This document shows positions 35,290 through 43,434 of a DNA stretch of 64,000 nt, piece after piece. The DNA is from CAJPQU01 sp052170475 (GTDB lineage: Bacteria > Bacillota > Negativicutes > Selenomonadales > Selenomonadaceae). Where the stretch lies: contig JBQNAL010000002.1 of assembly GCA_052170475.1 (NCBI GenBank), positions 168,741 through 232,740 of the forward strand. The letters are read 5' to 3'. The notes below the pieces were generated by a model. It was not told the DNA's origin and searched no databases. It worked only from the letters and a program-made list of their open reading frames with translations. The first letter of the stretch is position 1. The number at the start of each line of letters is the position of its first letter. A program made the position numbers and the translations under genes.

Positions 35290-36573
35290 ATGATCTCTCT
35301 TGCGCCGGAGGCGCAAAGCCATTTGCAAAAGTTGGTGGAACAGAGCCTGTTGGGCGCACGTCACAGCGGGCATATCAGCCGCGAAGCGCCCAATGTTTCC
35401 GCCGCGCCCATCGTGACCTTGGTGGATCGCATCATCCAGACGGCGCTGACGCTCGGTGCCAGCGATATTCATATTGAGCCGGTGGCGGATCATGTGCGGG
35501 TTCGCCTGCGGATCGATGGGGTTTTGTCTGAGCTGCCGCCCTCTTTGCCCATGGAATTAAAGGACGTTTTACTCGCCCGTATCAAAGTGATGGCGCATTT
35601 AGATACGACGATGCACAACCTGCCGCAGGATGGGCGGATTACCTATCGCCATCGGGACATGACCGTGGATGTCCGCGTGTCTACGATGCCGGTGATGGAG
35701 GGGGAGAAAATCGTCCTGCGCCTTTTGGGTGGGGGGCTGCGTTTGCGAAGGACAGAGGAATTAGATCTGTCCCCGTCCAATCTATCGATCTTTCATCGGT
35801 GGTGCCGTGCGCCTTATGGGCTTATCCTCCACGTAGGCCCCGTCAATTCGGGCAAGACGACATCCCTTTATGCGGCGCTTCACCTCTTGAATGTGCCGGA
35901 GAAAAACATTGTCACCATTGAGGATCCAGTGGAATATTATTTGCCGGGGATCAATCAGGTACAGGTGAACACGAAGGCGGGACTCACCTTTGCTGCGGGG
36001 CTTCGCTCTCTTTTGCGCCAAGATCCGGACATCTGCATGGTGGGGGAGATCCGAGATGAGGAAACGGCAGAGATCGCTGTGCGAGCGGCCTTGACGGGGC
36101 GGCTTCTCTTTACTACTTTGCACACGGGACGGGCAGCGGGGGCGGTTTTTCGCCTTTTGGATATGGGGATTAAGCCGTATTTCTTGGGAACGGCGCTTTT
36201 GGGCATCTGTGCCCAGCGGCTGGTGCGGCGGCTATGTCCCGCCTGCCGGGAGGAATATGAGATCACGTCGGCGTCGCGGGAAGCCTCCCTTTTGGGGAAA
36301 GCGTACCGCCCGGGGCAGCGCGCCTTTCGGGCGCGGGGCTGTCCTGCGTGCCGTGGTACCGGCTATCGTGGGCGGGTGGCGATTCATGAGCTGCTTCCCT
36401 TTTCAGAGAATGTCCAGGCGGCGGTAGCCGCAGGGGAAAAGCTGCGTGTGATAGAAGAGACGGCGATTCGAGAGGGCATGGTGCCCCTTCATCAGGATGG
36501 GATGCAAAAGGTCTTGGCGGGGCAGACGACATGGGACGAGATCCAGCGGGGGCTTTATGGCGATGACGGATAG
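35290..36573 (+). CDS. pilB: Type IV pilus extension ATPase (PilB/GspE family), short form
   Basis: A 427-residue hexameric ATPase driving pilus assembly. The N2 domain (ASDIHIEPVADHVRVRLRIDG) and the ATPase core are present: Walker A GPVNSGKTTSLY, Asp box IVTIEDPVEYY, Walker B DICMVGEIRDEETA, His box LFTTLHTGRAAGA, and the zinc site CPAC...CPAC. Two oddities: the N-terminal MshEN/N1 domain (over 100 residues) is missing, and the second Gly of the Walker A GPTGSGK is Asn. Short forms like this exist among competence ATPases (ComGA). It starts the pilus block and overlaps pilT. Confidence 0.88.
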   Translation: MISLAPEAQSHLQKLVEQSLLGARHSGHISREAPNVSAAPIVTLVDRIIQTALTLGASDIHIEPVADHVRVRLRIDGVLSELPPSLPMELKDVLLARIKVMAHLDTTMHNLPQDGRITYRHRDMTVDVRVSTMPVMEGEKIVLRLLGGGLRLRRTEELDLSPSNLSIFHRWCRAPYGLILHVGPVNSGKTTSLYAALHLLNVPEKNIVTIEDPVEYYLPGINQVQVNTKAGLTFAAGLRSLLRQDPDICMVGEIRDEETAEIAVRAALTGRLLFTTLHTGRAAGAVFRLLDMGIKPYFLGTALLGICAQRLVRRLCPACREEYEITSASREASLLGKAYRPGQRAFRARGCPACRGTGYRGRVAIHELLPFSENVQAAVAAGEKLRVIEETAIREGMVPLHQDGMQKVLAGQTTWDEIQRGLYGDDG

Positions 36574-37594
36574 GGCGCGATGGCAGAGCCTGATAGAAAA
36601 CGCAGTGGCGTTGGGGGCGTCGGATCTTCACGTATCGGTGGGATCTCCCGCTTTTTTTCGCCTCGATGGCCGGCTCTGCCGTGGGACAGAGGACATCGTG
36701 ACGGCGGCGTTTATCGATCAACTGGTGGAAGCGATGTTTTCAGAAAGGCAGCGGGAGGCGTTTCATCGGAAGCAGGAGATCGATGTAGCGTGGGACTTTG
36801 GGCGGCAGAGATTTCGCGTCCATGTGTTTCGCCAATTTGGCGGCTTGGCGATGTCGCTTCGGCTGATTCCGCCGACCATCCCTTCTTTTGCGGACTTAGG
36901 CTGTCCGCCCGTCTTTCAGGCGTTAGTGAAACGCCGTCATGGGCTGATCTTGGTCACGGGACGAACGGGTTCGGGAAAAACGACGACGTTGGCGGCTTTT
37001 TTGGGCGAAGTCAATCGGCACAGGGAAAGGCACATCATCACCTTGGAAGATCCCATTGAATATGTGCATATCTCGGATAAGAGCTTGATCAGTCAACGGG
37101 AATTGGGGGCGCATTTTACTTCCTTTTCCGCCGCGCTCCGCAGCTCCCTGCGTGACGATCCCGACATCCTTTTGGTGGGGGAATTGCGGGACGCTGATAC
37201 CATTGCTACGGCGCTGAATGCTGCGGAGACGGGACATTTGGTCTTGGCGAGCCTGCACACGCAGTCGGCGGTGGATACGGTGCTTCGCTTGGAGAGTTTC
37301 TTCCCCGCCGAGCAGCAGGGGCAGATTCGCGCTCAGCTGGCCATCGTTCTCTGTGCCGTCATCACGCAGCAGCTTTTACCGGCGGCTGACGGAGGACGGG
37401 TGGCGGCTTCGGAGGTTCTGACGGCCTCTCCTGCGGTGCGCAATCTCATCCGGCAGGGGAAGGTGCAGCAGCTGCCCACCCATATCATGGCGGGCAGCGC
37501 ATCGGGGATGCAGACGATGCACCGCTCCATTGAGGGGCTTCGTGCTGCGGGGAAGATCACTTCGGAGGTGGCCGATGGGTATTTGGGATCGTAA
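36557..37594 (+). CDS. pilT: Type IV pilus retraction ATPase
   Basis: A 345-residue hexameric ATPase for pilus retraction and twitching. Motifs: ALGASDLHVSVGSPAFFRLDG at the N-terminus, Walker A GRTGSGKTTTLAAF, Asp box IITLEDPIEYVH, Walker B ILLVGELRDADT, and the His box VLASLHTQSAVDT. The family signature AIRNLIRE reads AVRNLIRQG. ATG 36557 overlaps the end of pilB by 17 bases; ATG 36563 is an alternative. Having both extension and retraction motors argues for dynamic pili and against a pure secretion or competence pseudopilus. Confidence 0.9.
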   Translation: MAMTDRARWQSLIENAVALGASDLHVSVGSPAFFRLDGRLCRGTEDIVTAAFIDQLVEAMFSERQREAFHRKQEIDVAWDFGRQRFRVHVFRQFGGLAMSLRLIPPTIPSFADLGCPPVFQALVKRRHGLILVTGRTGSGKTTTLAAFLGEVNRHRERHIITLEDPIEYVHISDKSLISQRELGAHFTSFSAALRSSLRDDPDILLVGELRDADTIATALNAAETGHLVLASLHTQSAVDTVLRLESFFPAEQQGQIRAQLAIVLCAVITQQLLPAADGGRVAASEVLTASPAVRNLIRQGKVQQLPTHIMAGSASGMQTMHRSIEGLRAAGKITSEVADGYLGS

Positions 37595-37619
37595 CGCATG
37601 AGGCGGGGGCGCAGGAGGA

Positions 37620-38831
37620 TTGGAAGCATACGCGTATAAAGCCTATGATGGGCAGGGGCAAGTTTCTTCCGGCATCATACGGGCGGCGTCGCGGCGGCAG
37701 GCGGCGGAGTTACTGACGGGACAGGGGCTTTATCTCGTGGAGATGAAGCGTTCTTTTTCGTTGCCGATCCCGCTGCGGTGGATGCAGCGGCAGTTTCACC
37801 GCCAATATGTGATGATGTTCTGCCGGCAGTGCGCGGTGATGGTAAAGGCGGGGCTGCCCATCAGTGAAGGCCTGAGCGTGTTGGCACGGGAAGAGCGGAA
37901 CAGCTTTTATCAAGAGATGGTGGCAAATTTATCGCGGCGGGTACAGGAGGGGCAGGCTTTTTCCGCTTCGTTGGCGGAACATACGGCGGCGTTTCCGCTT
38001 CTTGTGGTGCGCCTCATTCATGTGGGGGAGGTCAGCGGCAATCTGGACGTGGTACTCGAGGAATTGGCCGATTACCTAGAAACTGCGTACAAATCTCGGG
38101 AGAAACTCATCACGCTCATGATCTACCCGATGATCCTCCTGACGGTCACCCTTTTTGTGCTGCTCTTCTTATTGCACTTCATCCTGCCAACCTTCGAGGC
38201 GCTGTTTTTGGCGCTCCATACGGAGCTTCCTTTTCCGACGCGGCTGCTCCTTGGCCTGCAGACTTTTTGGCGTGCCTATGGCGATTGGCTGCTTTTGGGG
38301 ATTGTCGCTTTGGGATTGGGCGCAGGGGGGCTTTATCGACATGCGCGTTATCGACGAAAAGTCGATGGCTGGCTGCTGCGGCTTCCCCTGTTCGGAAAGC
38401 TCTTGGTATACAGTGAACTCATGCGCTTTTCCCGCACGTTAGCCCTCCTCTTAGCCAGTGGGAGCCGCATGGATCAGGCCTTGATGATCCTTCAGGAAAC
38501 GACAGGGAACGCCTATCTTCAGCAAGTGATCCTGCGCGCGCGCAGCGATGTGCAAAAAGGCGGTGCTTTGTCCGCGTCTTTGGGACAACGGGGGATTTTC
38601 CCCGCCGTGATGATGAATTTGTTGGCGACGGGGGAACTGACGGGGGAATTGGAAATGATTTTAGAGAAAATGGCAGATTTTTGCCGGGGGGAAGCGGACA
38701 CCTTGTCTGAACGGCTGCGGGCTATGTTGGAACCGGCGGTGATCCTCCTCTTGGGCATTGTCGTCGGCTTCGTCATTTTTGCCGTGGCGATGCCGGTGCT
38801 GGATGCGATGACGGTGTATACGGGATTTTGA
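37620..38831 (+). CDS. pilC: Type IV pilus inner-membrane platform protein
   Basis: A 403-residue GspF/PilC platform protein on which the ATPases act. Two cytoplasmic helical domains (first with QLAVMVKAG-like FCRQCAVMVKAGLPISEGL, second with LALLLASGSRMDQALMIL) each precede membrane helices, giving three to four helices in all, the last being VILLLGIVVGFVIFAVAMPVLD. The only in-frame start fitting the family is TTG 37620, but AGGAGG lies only one base before it; GGCGGGGG at 37602 may serve as SD instead. Confidence 0.9.
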   Translation: MEAYAYKAYDGQGQVSSGIIRAASRRQAAELLTGQGLYLVEMKRSFSLPIPLRWMQRQFHRQYVMMFCRQCAVMVKAGLPISEGLSVLAREERNSFYQEMVANLSRRVQEGQAFSASLAEHTAAFPLLVVRLIHVGEVSGNLDVVLEELADYLETAYKSREKLITLMIYPMILLTVTLFVLLFLLHFILPTFEALFLALHTELPFPTRLLLGLQTFWRAYGDWLLLGIVALGLGAGGLYRHARYRRKVDGWLLRLPLFGKLLVYSELMRFSRTLALLLASGSRMDQALMILQETTGNAYLQQVILRARSDVQKGGALSASLGQRGIFPAVMMNLLATGELTGELEMILEKMADFCRGEADTLSERLRAMLEPAVILLLGIVVGFVIFAVAMPVLDAMTVYTGF

Positions 38832-38852
38832 CTTTTGAAGGGAGCGTTTGAC

Positions 38853-39242
38853 GTGAGAGGGAGAAAGAGGGATCAGCGAGGATTCACGCTGTTGGAAATA
38901 CTCATCGTCATGGCGATCGTCGGTGTTTTGGCCACGATCGCCATTCCGCGATTCAACAATTCTCTCGTGCTGGCCAATACGGCGAAGGTACAGTCCGATC
39001 TGCGGGTGTTAAATTCCGCTATTCTCTTATACCAGTCGGAAAAGGGTCGTTATCCCACGAATCTGACAACGGATCTGCAGTCGTATGTGATGGACATTGA
39101 TCACCTGCAGCCGCCCAAGGGGGAGTGCCTCTTACGTGACGGGACGAAGGAAAATATCACAGCGACGGCCTATACCCTTGCCGCAGATCACACCCACGCC
39201 CTCTGCCAAGGCCATTCCATCGCTGCATTTGGACATTCGTGA
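38853..39242 (+). CDS. Type IV pilin (prepilin), probable major subunit
   Basis: A 129-residue prepilin. After a short basic leader comes the peptidase site G/FTLLEILIVMAIVGVLATIAIP, with Glu at mature position 5, followed by the N-terminal helix and a compact head of about 85 residues. Two Cys (in GECLLRD and ALCQGH) could form the C-terminal disulfide loop. The start is GTG 38853 behind AGGGAG; TTG 38835 would lengthen the leader. It is the first and most canonical pilin of the cluster and so likely the major one. Confidence 0.88.
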   Translation: MRGRKRDQRGFTLLEILIVMAIVGVLATIAIPRFNNSLVLANTAKVQSDLRVLNSAILLYQSEKGRYPTNLTTDLQSYVMDIDHLQPPKGECLLRDGTKENITATAYTLAADHTHALCQGHSIAAFGHS

Positions 39243-39245
39243 TCC

Positions 39246-39821
39246 ATGGCGATGGATGGGGTGCGGCTCACTTGGCGTCTGGTGCTTCGCCAGCAAAAGG
39301 CTTTTCTTCCTCTCGTGCTACTCTGGACTTTTCTTCTCTATCACATGGGTTCCTTTTCCTCTTGGACATTGCGGGGGATGTTTTTCGGCGTGTTTTTGCT
39401 GCTCATCGCCCTCCTTGATGGGCGGTACGGGTATATTTTTGATCGTCTGTTGTGTCCAATGGCAGCGGTGGGATTGGGCTTCGGGGCGATTTTATCGCCA
39501 CGGTCGTGGATGGGGTTGCTGCTCAGTATATCTTTGGGGAGCGGGATTTTGTTTTTGCTGCGCTGGCTGTCGGGGGGCGGCATCGGTGCTGGGGATGTAA
39601 AATTTATGGCGGCGTTAGGCTGTTGGTTTCCATGGGAAGACATCCTCCTGACGCTTCTCTTCGCTTTTTGGGCGGGGGGTATCACAGCGCTATGGCTTTT
39701 AGGGACGCGGAAGAAGACGGTCAAGGATACGCTCCCTTTTGGTCCATTTTTGGCGGGGAGTGCGCTCCTTGTCTTTTTGTTTGGGGAAGCGATCATGGCG
39801 TGGTATAGGAGTTTTTTATGA
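39246..39821 (+). CDS. Prepilin peptidase without methylase domain
   Basis: A 191-residue A24-type aspartyl membrane protease that would cut prepilin leaders. The second catalytic motif is clear (GAGDVKFMAALG, near residue 116); the first is likely ALLDGRYGYIFD near residue 55. It has about six hydrophobic helices. The N-terminal cytoplasmic methyltransferase domain with its Cys pairs, present in full-length PilD, is missing, so N-methylation of pilins would need another enzyme or not occur. It starts 3 bases after the pilin gene and overlaps the next gene (ATGA). Confidence 0.8.
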   Translation: MAMDGVRLTWRLVLRQQKAFLPLVLLWTFLLYHMGSFSSWTLRGMFFGVFLLLIALLDGRYGYIFDRLLCPMAAVGLGFGAILSPRSWMGLLLSISLGSGILFLLRWLSGGGIGAGDVKFMAALGCWFPWEDILLTLLFAFWAGGITALWLLGTRKKTVKDTLPFGPFLAGSALLVFLFGEAIMAWYRSFL

Positions 39822-40273
39822 GGGAACGCGGCTTCAGCCTCTTGGAGATCGTCCTTACCGTTGGGATCTTGGGCACGCTCGCCACTTTCGCGATTCCGGT
39901 CTTTGCGCGGTGGGGCGGTCTGTGGCAGTTGGAATATGAGGCGGCGCGCTTGGCATCGGAGGTGCGCTATTATCGGGAAGTGATGGGGACGTTTACGCAC
40001 CAACATCCCGATTTTTTATCGGTGTCACAGGAGAGTACGCCGATCTTCGGCTTTTCGCGGCATGAGTATTATCTGCGGCGCGGCGGTAAGCTCTCGCGCC
40101 GCCATTCCCTGCCCGATGGGATTCGCCTCTCGACCAGCCGTCCCGAGTTAATCTTTTCGTTAGGCGGGGACGCGGTTCCCATCTCCTTTTGTTTGCAGCG
40201 GGGGATGGAGCGGCGCTACGTCATCATCGACATCGCCGGACGCGTGCGCGTGTCGCGATTCCCTCCGGAATGA
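39818..40273 (+). CDS. Minor pseudopilin (GspH/FimT-like)
   Basis: A 151-residue prepilin-like protein with a very short leader: MRERG/FSLLEIVLTVGILGTLATFAIP, Glu5 kept. The head is beta-rich with no Cys-Cys pair apart from one Cys near SFCLQRG. Overlaps both neighbours by 4 bases, so the minor pilins are translated as a coupled string. Minor pilins of this type form the tip complex that starts pilus assembly. Confidence 0.82.
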   Translation: MRERGFSLLEIVLTVGILGTLATFAIPVFARWGGLWQLEYEAARLASEVRYYREVMGTFTHQHPDFLSVSQESTPIFGFSRHEYYLRRGGKLSRRHSLPDGIRLSTSRPELIFSLGGDAVPISFCLQRGMERRYVIIDIAGRVRVSRFPPE

Positions 40274-40677
40274 GGCGCAGCATGAAAAAACAGGAAGCGG
40301 GCTTTTTCCTTTTGGATACGCTCGTCTTAGGGATGATCGTTACTGCCATTGCCCTCGTTTGCTCTTCGTATCTTTTTCTGAACCGTCAGCGTCTATATGG
40401 CGAAGGGGCGGTGACGGCCTCGTTTTTGGCGCAAAAACAGATCGCGCTGATCGAAGCCCGTCCGGCGACTTGGCTGCGAAGCGCCGACGTTGTGCCGTGG
40501 CTGGGCGACGAGGATAGCCCGGTGGTACGGAACCATCGCCGGTTTTCTCTCGCGACGCGGATCACGGACAGCCCTTATGGAGCGCGGCTTCGCTCCGTTG
40601 AGGTGCGCGTGGTGTGGGAAGAACAGGGGCGACGGATAGAACAGACTTATCGAAAGTTGGTGCGCTGCGATGAGTAG
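40270..40677 (+). CDS. Minor pseudopilin (PilV/GspI-like)
   Basis: A 135-residue prepilin-like protein. The site reads KKQEAG/FFLLDTLVLGMIVTAIAL, with Asp instead of Glu at mature position 5, an uncommon replacement of the residue needed for subunit insertion. ATG 40270 overlaps the previous stop; ATG 40282 is an equally good start. The head contains one WL-rich stretch (ATWLRSADVVPWLG). Confidence 0.75.
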   Translation: MRRSMKKQEAGFFLLDTLVLGMIVTAIALVCSSYLFLNRQRLYGEGAVTASFLAQKQIALIEARPATWLRSADVVPWLGDEDSPVVRNHRRFSLATRITDSPYGARLRSVEVRVVWEEQGRRIEQTYRKLVRCDE

Positions 40678-41179
40678 CTGTTGGCGTGGGAGACGACGAG
40701 GAGAACGAGGGTATGGCCTATTGGAGCTTATGGCAGCACTGCCCTTGGCATCTCTTCTTTTATTCGCCTTGGGGGTTCTCTTTTTCATGGGAATGAAAAC
40801 GTATGTTTATATGCTCAGTGATTGGGAATTGGCGCGGCAGGTGCAGTTTTCCATGGAACATATCCGCCATGACCTCCTCTATGCTGTGACCGTGAAAGAA
40901 GAAGCAGGAAAATTGAAAATTTACGGTCGGGACGGCGCCGGATCCGCCAAGTGGGTGGAGTATAAGCTGTCGTCGGATTCCCCGCAGTGTCTCATGCGAA
41001 ATGGTCAGCCGGTAACGGGCGGCAGCAGTTTAGGAGACATCCGCATCACAGAATTTAGGTGCCGAAAAGAAGGGGAGAAAACCGTGCTGTTCCAAATGAT
41101 GGCACACAATCGTCTGACGGATCATACCTATGGGTTGGACTCCGCCGTGACGTTGCCGCGGCAAGGAGCGACACCGTGA
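40670..41179 (+). CDS. Minor pseudopilin (PilW/GspJ-like)
   Basis: A 169-residue prepilin-like protein with site RRGERG/YGLLELMAALPLASLLLFALG: Tyr at mature position 1 and Glu at 5. The head includes LKIYGRDGAG and a PQCLMRNGQPV segment typical of GspJ/PilW-like tip subunits. It overlaps the preceding gene by 8 bases and the next by 4. Confidence 0.78.
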   Translation: MSSCWRGRRRGERGYGLLELMAALPLASLLLFALGVLFFMGMKTYVYMLSDWELARQVQFSMEHIRHDLLYAVTVKEEAGKLKIYGRDGAGSAKWVEYKLSSDSPQCLMRNGQPVTGGSSLGDIRITEFRCRKEGEKTVLFQMMAHNRLTDHTYGLDSAVTLPRQGATP

Positions 41180-41598
41180 AGGGGACGGCGTGCGAGCGCG
41201 GGTTCATTTCCTTGGTGGGGCTTTTGATCTTGAGTGTCGTGGCTTTTTTAGGGGCAGCCGCTTTCACCATCCAGGAGAAAGAAATGGAAACGACGCGGCG
41301 CTTTTTGCGTTCCGTTCCGCTGCAAATGGAGGCACAGAATGGGATCTTAGCTGCGGTCGAACGCATGGAGGTGGATGCGTCAGCGCGGGACAACATTCAA
41401 GCGGCAGCAGGAGAGCCAGTCGAAATTGTCCAGCTGCAAAATTCGTCAGGAGCGATTACTTGCACGGTGTATGCCAAGCAGAAATACGATCGCGTTCTCC
41501 TGCTGTCCGTCAGTGCGGCAGGCGACGGGCGCGCGAGAGCTGTGGCACATATCGTCAAACGGGATGACCGTTTTATCATTGAACATTGGGAGCATTAA
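41176..41598 (+). CDS. Minor pilus protein (PilX/GspK-position)
   Basis: A 140-residue protein with a class-III-like N-terminus: VKGTACERG/FISLVGLLILSVVAFLGAAAF. There is no Glu at mature position 5 (Val instead), as in GspK-type tip pilins. Start is GTG 41176, overlapping the previous stop (GTGA); the longer frame from 41059 runs through the neighbour. The head is short and lacks the large inserted domain of GspK. Assignment rests on position and the leader. Confidence 0.65.
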   Translation: MKGTACERGFISLVGLLILSVVAFLGAAAFTIQEKEMETTRRFLRSVPLQMEAQNGILAAVERMEVDASARDNIQAAAGEPVEIVQLQNSSGAITCTVYAKQKYDRVLLLSVSAAGDGRARAVAHIVKRDDRFIIEHWEH

Positions 41599-41601
41599 GG
41601 G

Positions 41602-42753
41602 ATGAAACGAGGGACGACAGGGCGTCCGATGCGTGGGCTCGGCGTCTATGCAGTGGGGCAAGAGGTATACGTCACAGAGATTGAGGCTGGAAACGAGGGG
41701 TATCAAATTCGCCGAGCGGTACAAAAGACGTATTTGGATCCCACCGATGCGGCCTCGGCTCTCACCCAGCTGGCGGAAAGTGTCCACGCGATCTGCCTGC
41801 GCTATGACTTGACGCAGCATCACATAGGGATCACCTATCCGAAGGAAGTTTGCTTTTGGTATACGAAGCCTTTTCCAAAACTTGCGGAAAGGGAATTACG
41901 AGCGGCGGTAGAGTGGGATTTGGAGCTTAACTGCCCTTACCCTGAAGGTCGGTTTTGGGGCGGGTACTGCATTGAGCCTACGGGAATCGTAAAAGTTGCG
42001 GCGGTGGATGAGGCCCATGGAAGAGGTCTGGCGGCGCAGTTTAAGACTTTAGGCATGAACCTTTCTGCGCTGACGCTTCTACCAGAGGCGCTTTCTTTTG
42101 CGGTGGATCAACATGCGGTCATTTTAGAACAAGAACGATTTTCTCTCCTGCCGTCAGCGATGGGCATTCGGTGGGATGAGGGGCAGATCGCTTCGCTTTA
42201 CGCGGCGCTCACTGCGCTCCGTCCGGCGCCCGACACCGTGCAATTCTTATCGCTCTACGGACGGAACGCTCGCCTCGATTGGATGAAGCTAGGGCAGGGG
42301 CTGTTTGGCTTTTGGCTGACGGCGCTCCTTTTTTTGTACGGCTTCAACGGATGGCGCATCCATCGTCTGGCGGAACGCTTGGAGGAAGCGGATCTCGCTT
42401 GGGAGGCAAAGGGTGCTTTATGGGAAAAAATGGAGCAGTGGCGAACGGGTCAAGAGGAAAATGCGCAGCGGGACAGCGTCTTGGTGCAGCTCTCAAGGGA
42501 ACGGCCTTCTTGGAGCTATGTTTTTTACACGCTGGGGACGTTGTATGTACCCGATGTCTACCTCACCGGCTTTGAGATGAAAGAGGATCAGACGCTGTAC
42601 TGCCAAGGCAGGGCCGCCCGCTACGAAAACCTGCTGGAGTTTTTGGATCTTTTGGAGGACAATCGGGCGTTTTTTCGTGAAAGCCCGAGGCTGGAGCATT
42701 TTGAGACAGGGGAGTCGCAGGGGATTACCTTTTCTTTGCGTTTGACCTTTTAG
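41602..42753 (+). CDS. PilM-PilN fusion, GspL-like pilus assembly protein
   Basis: A 383-residue protein joining two pilus alignment parts. Residues 1-215 resemble the cytoplasmic PilM/HofM actin-like domain (AERELRAAVEWDLELNCPYPEG, then LTLLPEALSFAVD), but the second actin subdomain with the phosphate loops is reduced. A membrane helix follows (about 230-250), then a coiled coil (252-295) and a ferredoxin-like periplasmic domain (about 300-383) as in PilN. Separate pilM and pilN genes are normal in type IV pili; a fused form is the rule in GspL of type II secretion. It is directly followed by pilO. Confidence 0.7.
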   Translation: MKRGTTGRPMRGLGVYAVGQEVYVTEIEAGNEGYQIRRAVQKTYLDPTDAASALTQLAESVHAICLRYDLTQHHIGITYPKEVCFWYTKPFPKLAERELRAAVEWDLELNCPYPEGRFWGGYCIEPTGIVKVAAVDEAHGRGLAAQFKTLGMNLSALTLLPEALSFAVDQHAVILEQERFSLLPSAMGIRWDEGQIASLYAALTALRPAPDTVQFLSLYGRNARLDWMKLGQGLFGFWLTALLFLYGFNGWRIHRLAERLEEADLAWEAKGALWEKMEQWRTGQEENAQRDSVLVQLSRERPSWSYVFYTLGTLYVPDVYLTGFEMKEDQTLYCQGRAARYENLLEFLDLLEDNRAFFRESPRLEHFETGESQGITFSLRLTF

Positions 42754-42768
42754 GACGGGAGGAGGTTC

Positions 42769-43335
42769 GTGCTGTTGAAGATGAGCCGAGAGAGGGGTGC
42801 AGCCTCCTTTGTCATTTTTTTCGTGCTTCTGGCGGCTATGACCGTTCTTTTTTATCAAATGGTCTATGTGGCGCAACGAGATGAGATAGAGGAAAAACGC
42901 CGGATGCTGCTCTCGCGCCAACAGGATTTGGCACGGTTGGACGAGTTTTCCCGTCGCTCTTTCGACGGCAATGCTTCGGAAGAAGCGCTGCAAAAACATA
43001 CCGCATGGAGTCGCCGTCTCCTGCCGGATACACTGCAGACGGGGGATTTTCTCAGCGAACTCCAGGGGGATTTGCTGCGGAGCCAGGTGAAGCTCGTGGC
43101 TCTCATCCCACATATCCCGGAGCAGAAAGAGGGCTTTTGCCGTCAGCGGATTGAGTTGACCGTGGAAGGCGATTATTTTCAGATGTTAGCATTTATTCAT
43201 CGATTGGAACAGAAAGAGCGGTTCTTGACCATTGACAATCTTTTCGGTCAAGTCAAAGAAGCAGGGATTCTGTGCGGACGATTTGAACTTTACATTTTTG
43301 CTCGCCGCATTGAACGTGGTGGGGAAGGAAAATAG
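42769..43335 (+). CDS. pilO: Pilus alignment protein PilO
   Basis: A 188-residue bitopic protein: one membrane helix (about residues 13-33), a coiled coil (36-80) and a ferredoxin-like periplasmic domain with the typical RIELTVEGDYFQMLAFIHRLEQKERFL segment. It would dimerise with the PilN half of its neighbour and link the platform to the outer-membrane secretin. GTG 42769 has GGGAGGAGG upstream. No pilP or secretin pilQ follows; the shikimate genes begin instead. Confidence 0.8.
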   Translation: MLLKMSRERGAASFVIFFVLLAAMTVLFYQMVYVAQRDEIEEKRRMLLSRQQDLARLDEFSRRSFDGNASEEALQKHTAWSRRLLPDTLQTGDFLSELQGDLLRSQVKLVALIPHIPEQKEGFCRQRIELTVEGDYFQMLAFIHRLEQKERFLTIDNLFGQVKEAGILCGRFELYIFARRIERGGEGK

Positions 43336-43354
43336 CTGGCGCTTGTGGAATATC

Positions 43355-43387
43355 ATAGTTTCATACGCGACATAGCTTCATACGCGA
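43355..43387. repeat. Tandem direct repeat before aroC
   Basis: Two 16-base copies of ATAG(T/C)TTCATACGCGA with a 17-base period, in the 99-base gap between pilO and aroC. The period is not a helical turn multiple; it may be a local duplication or a binding site. Confidence 0.6.
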
Positions 43388-43434
43388 GGCGTTTGAGGAA
43401 AGGAGGAAGATCGGACGGCGGTTCGATTGCTGGC

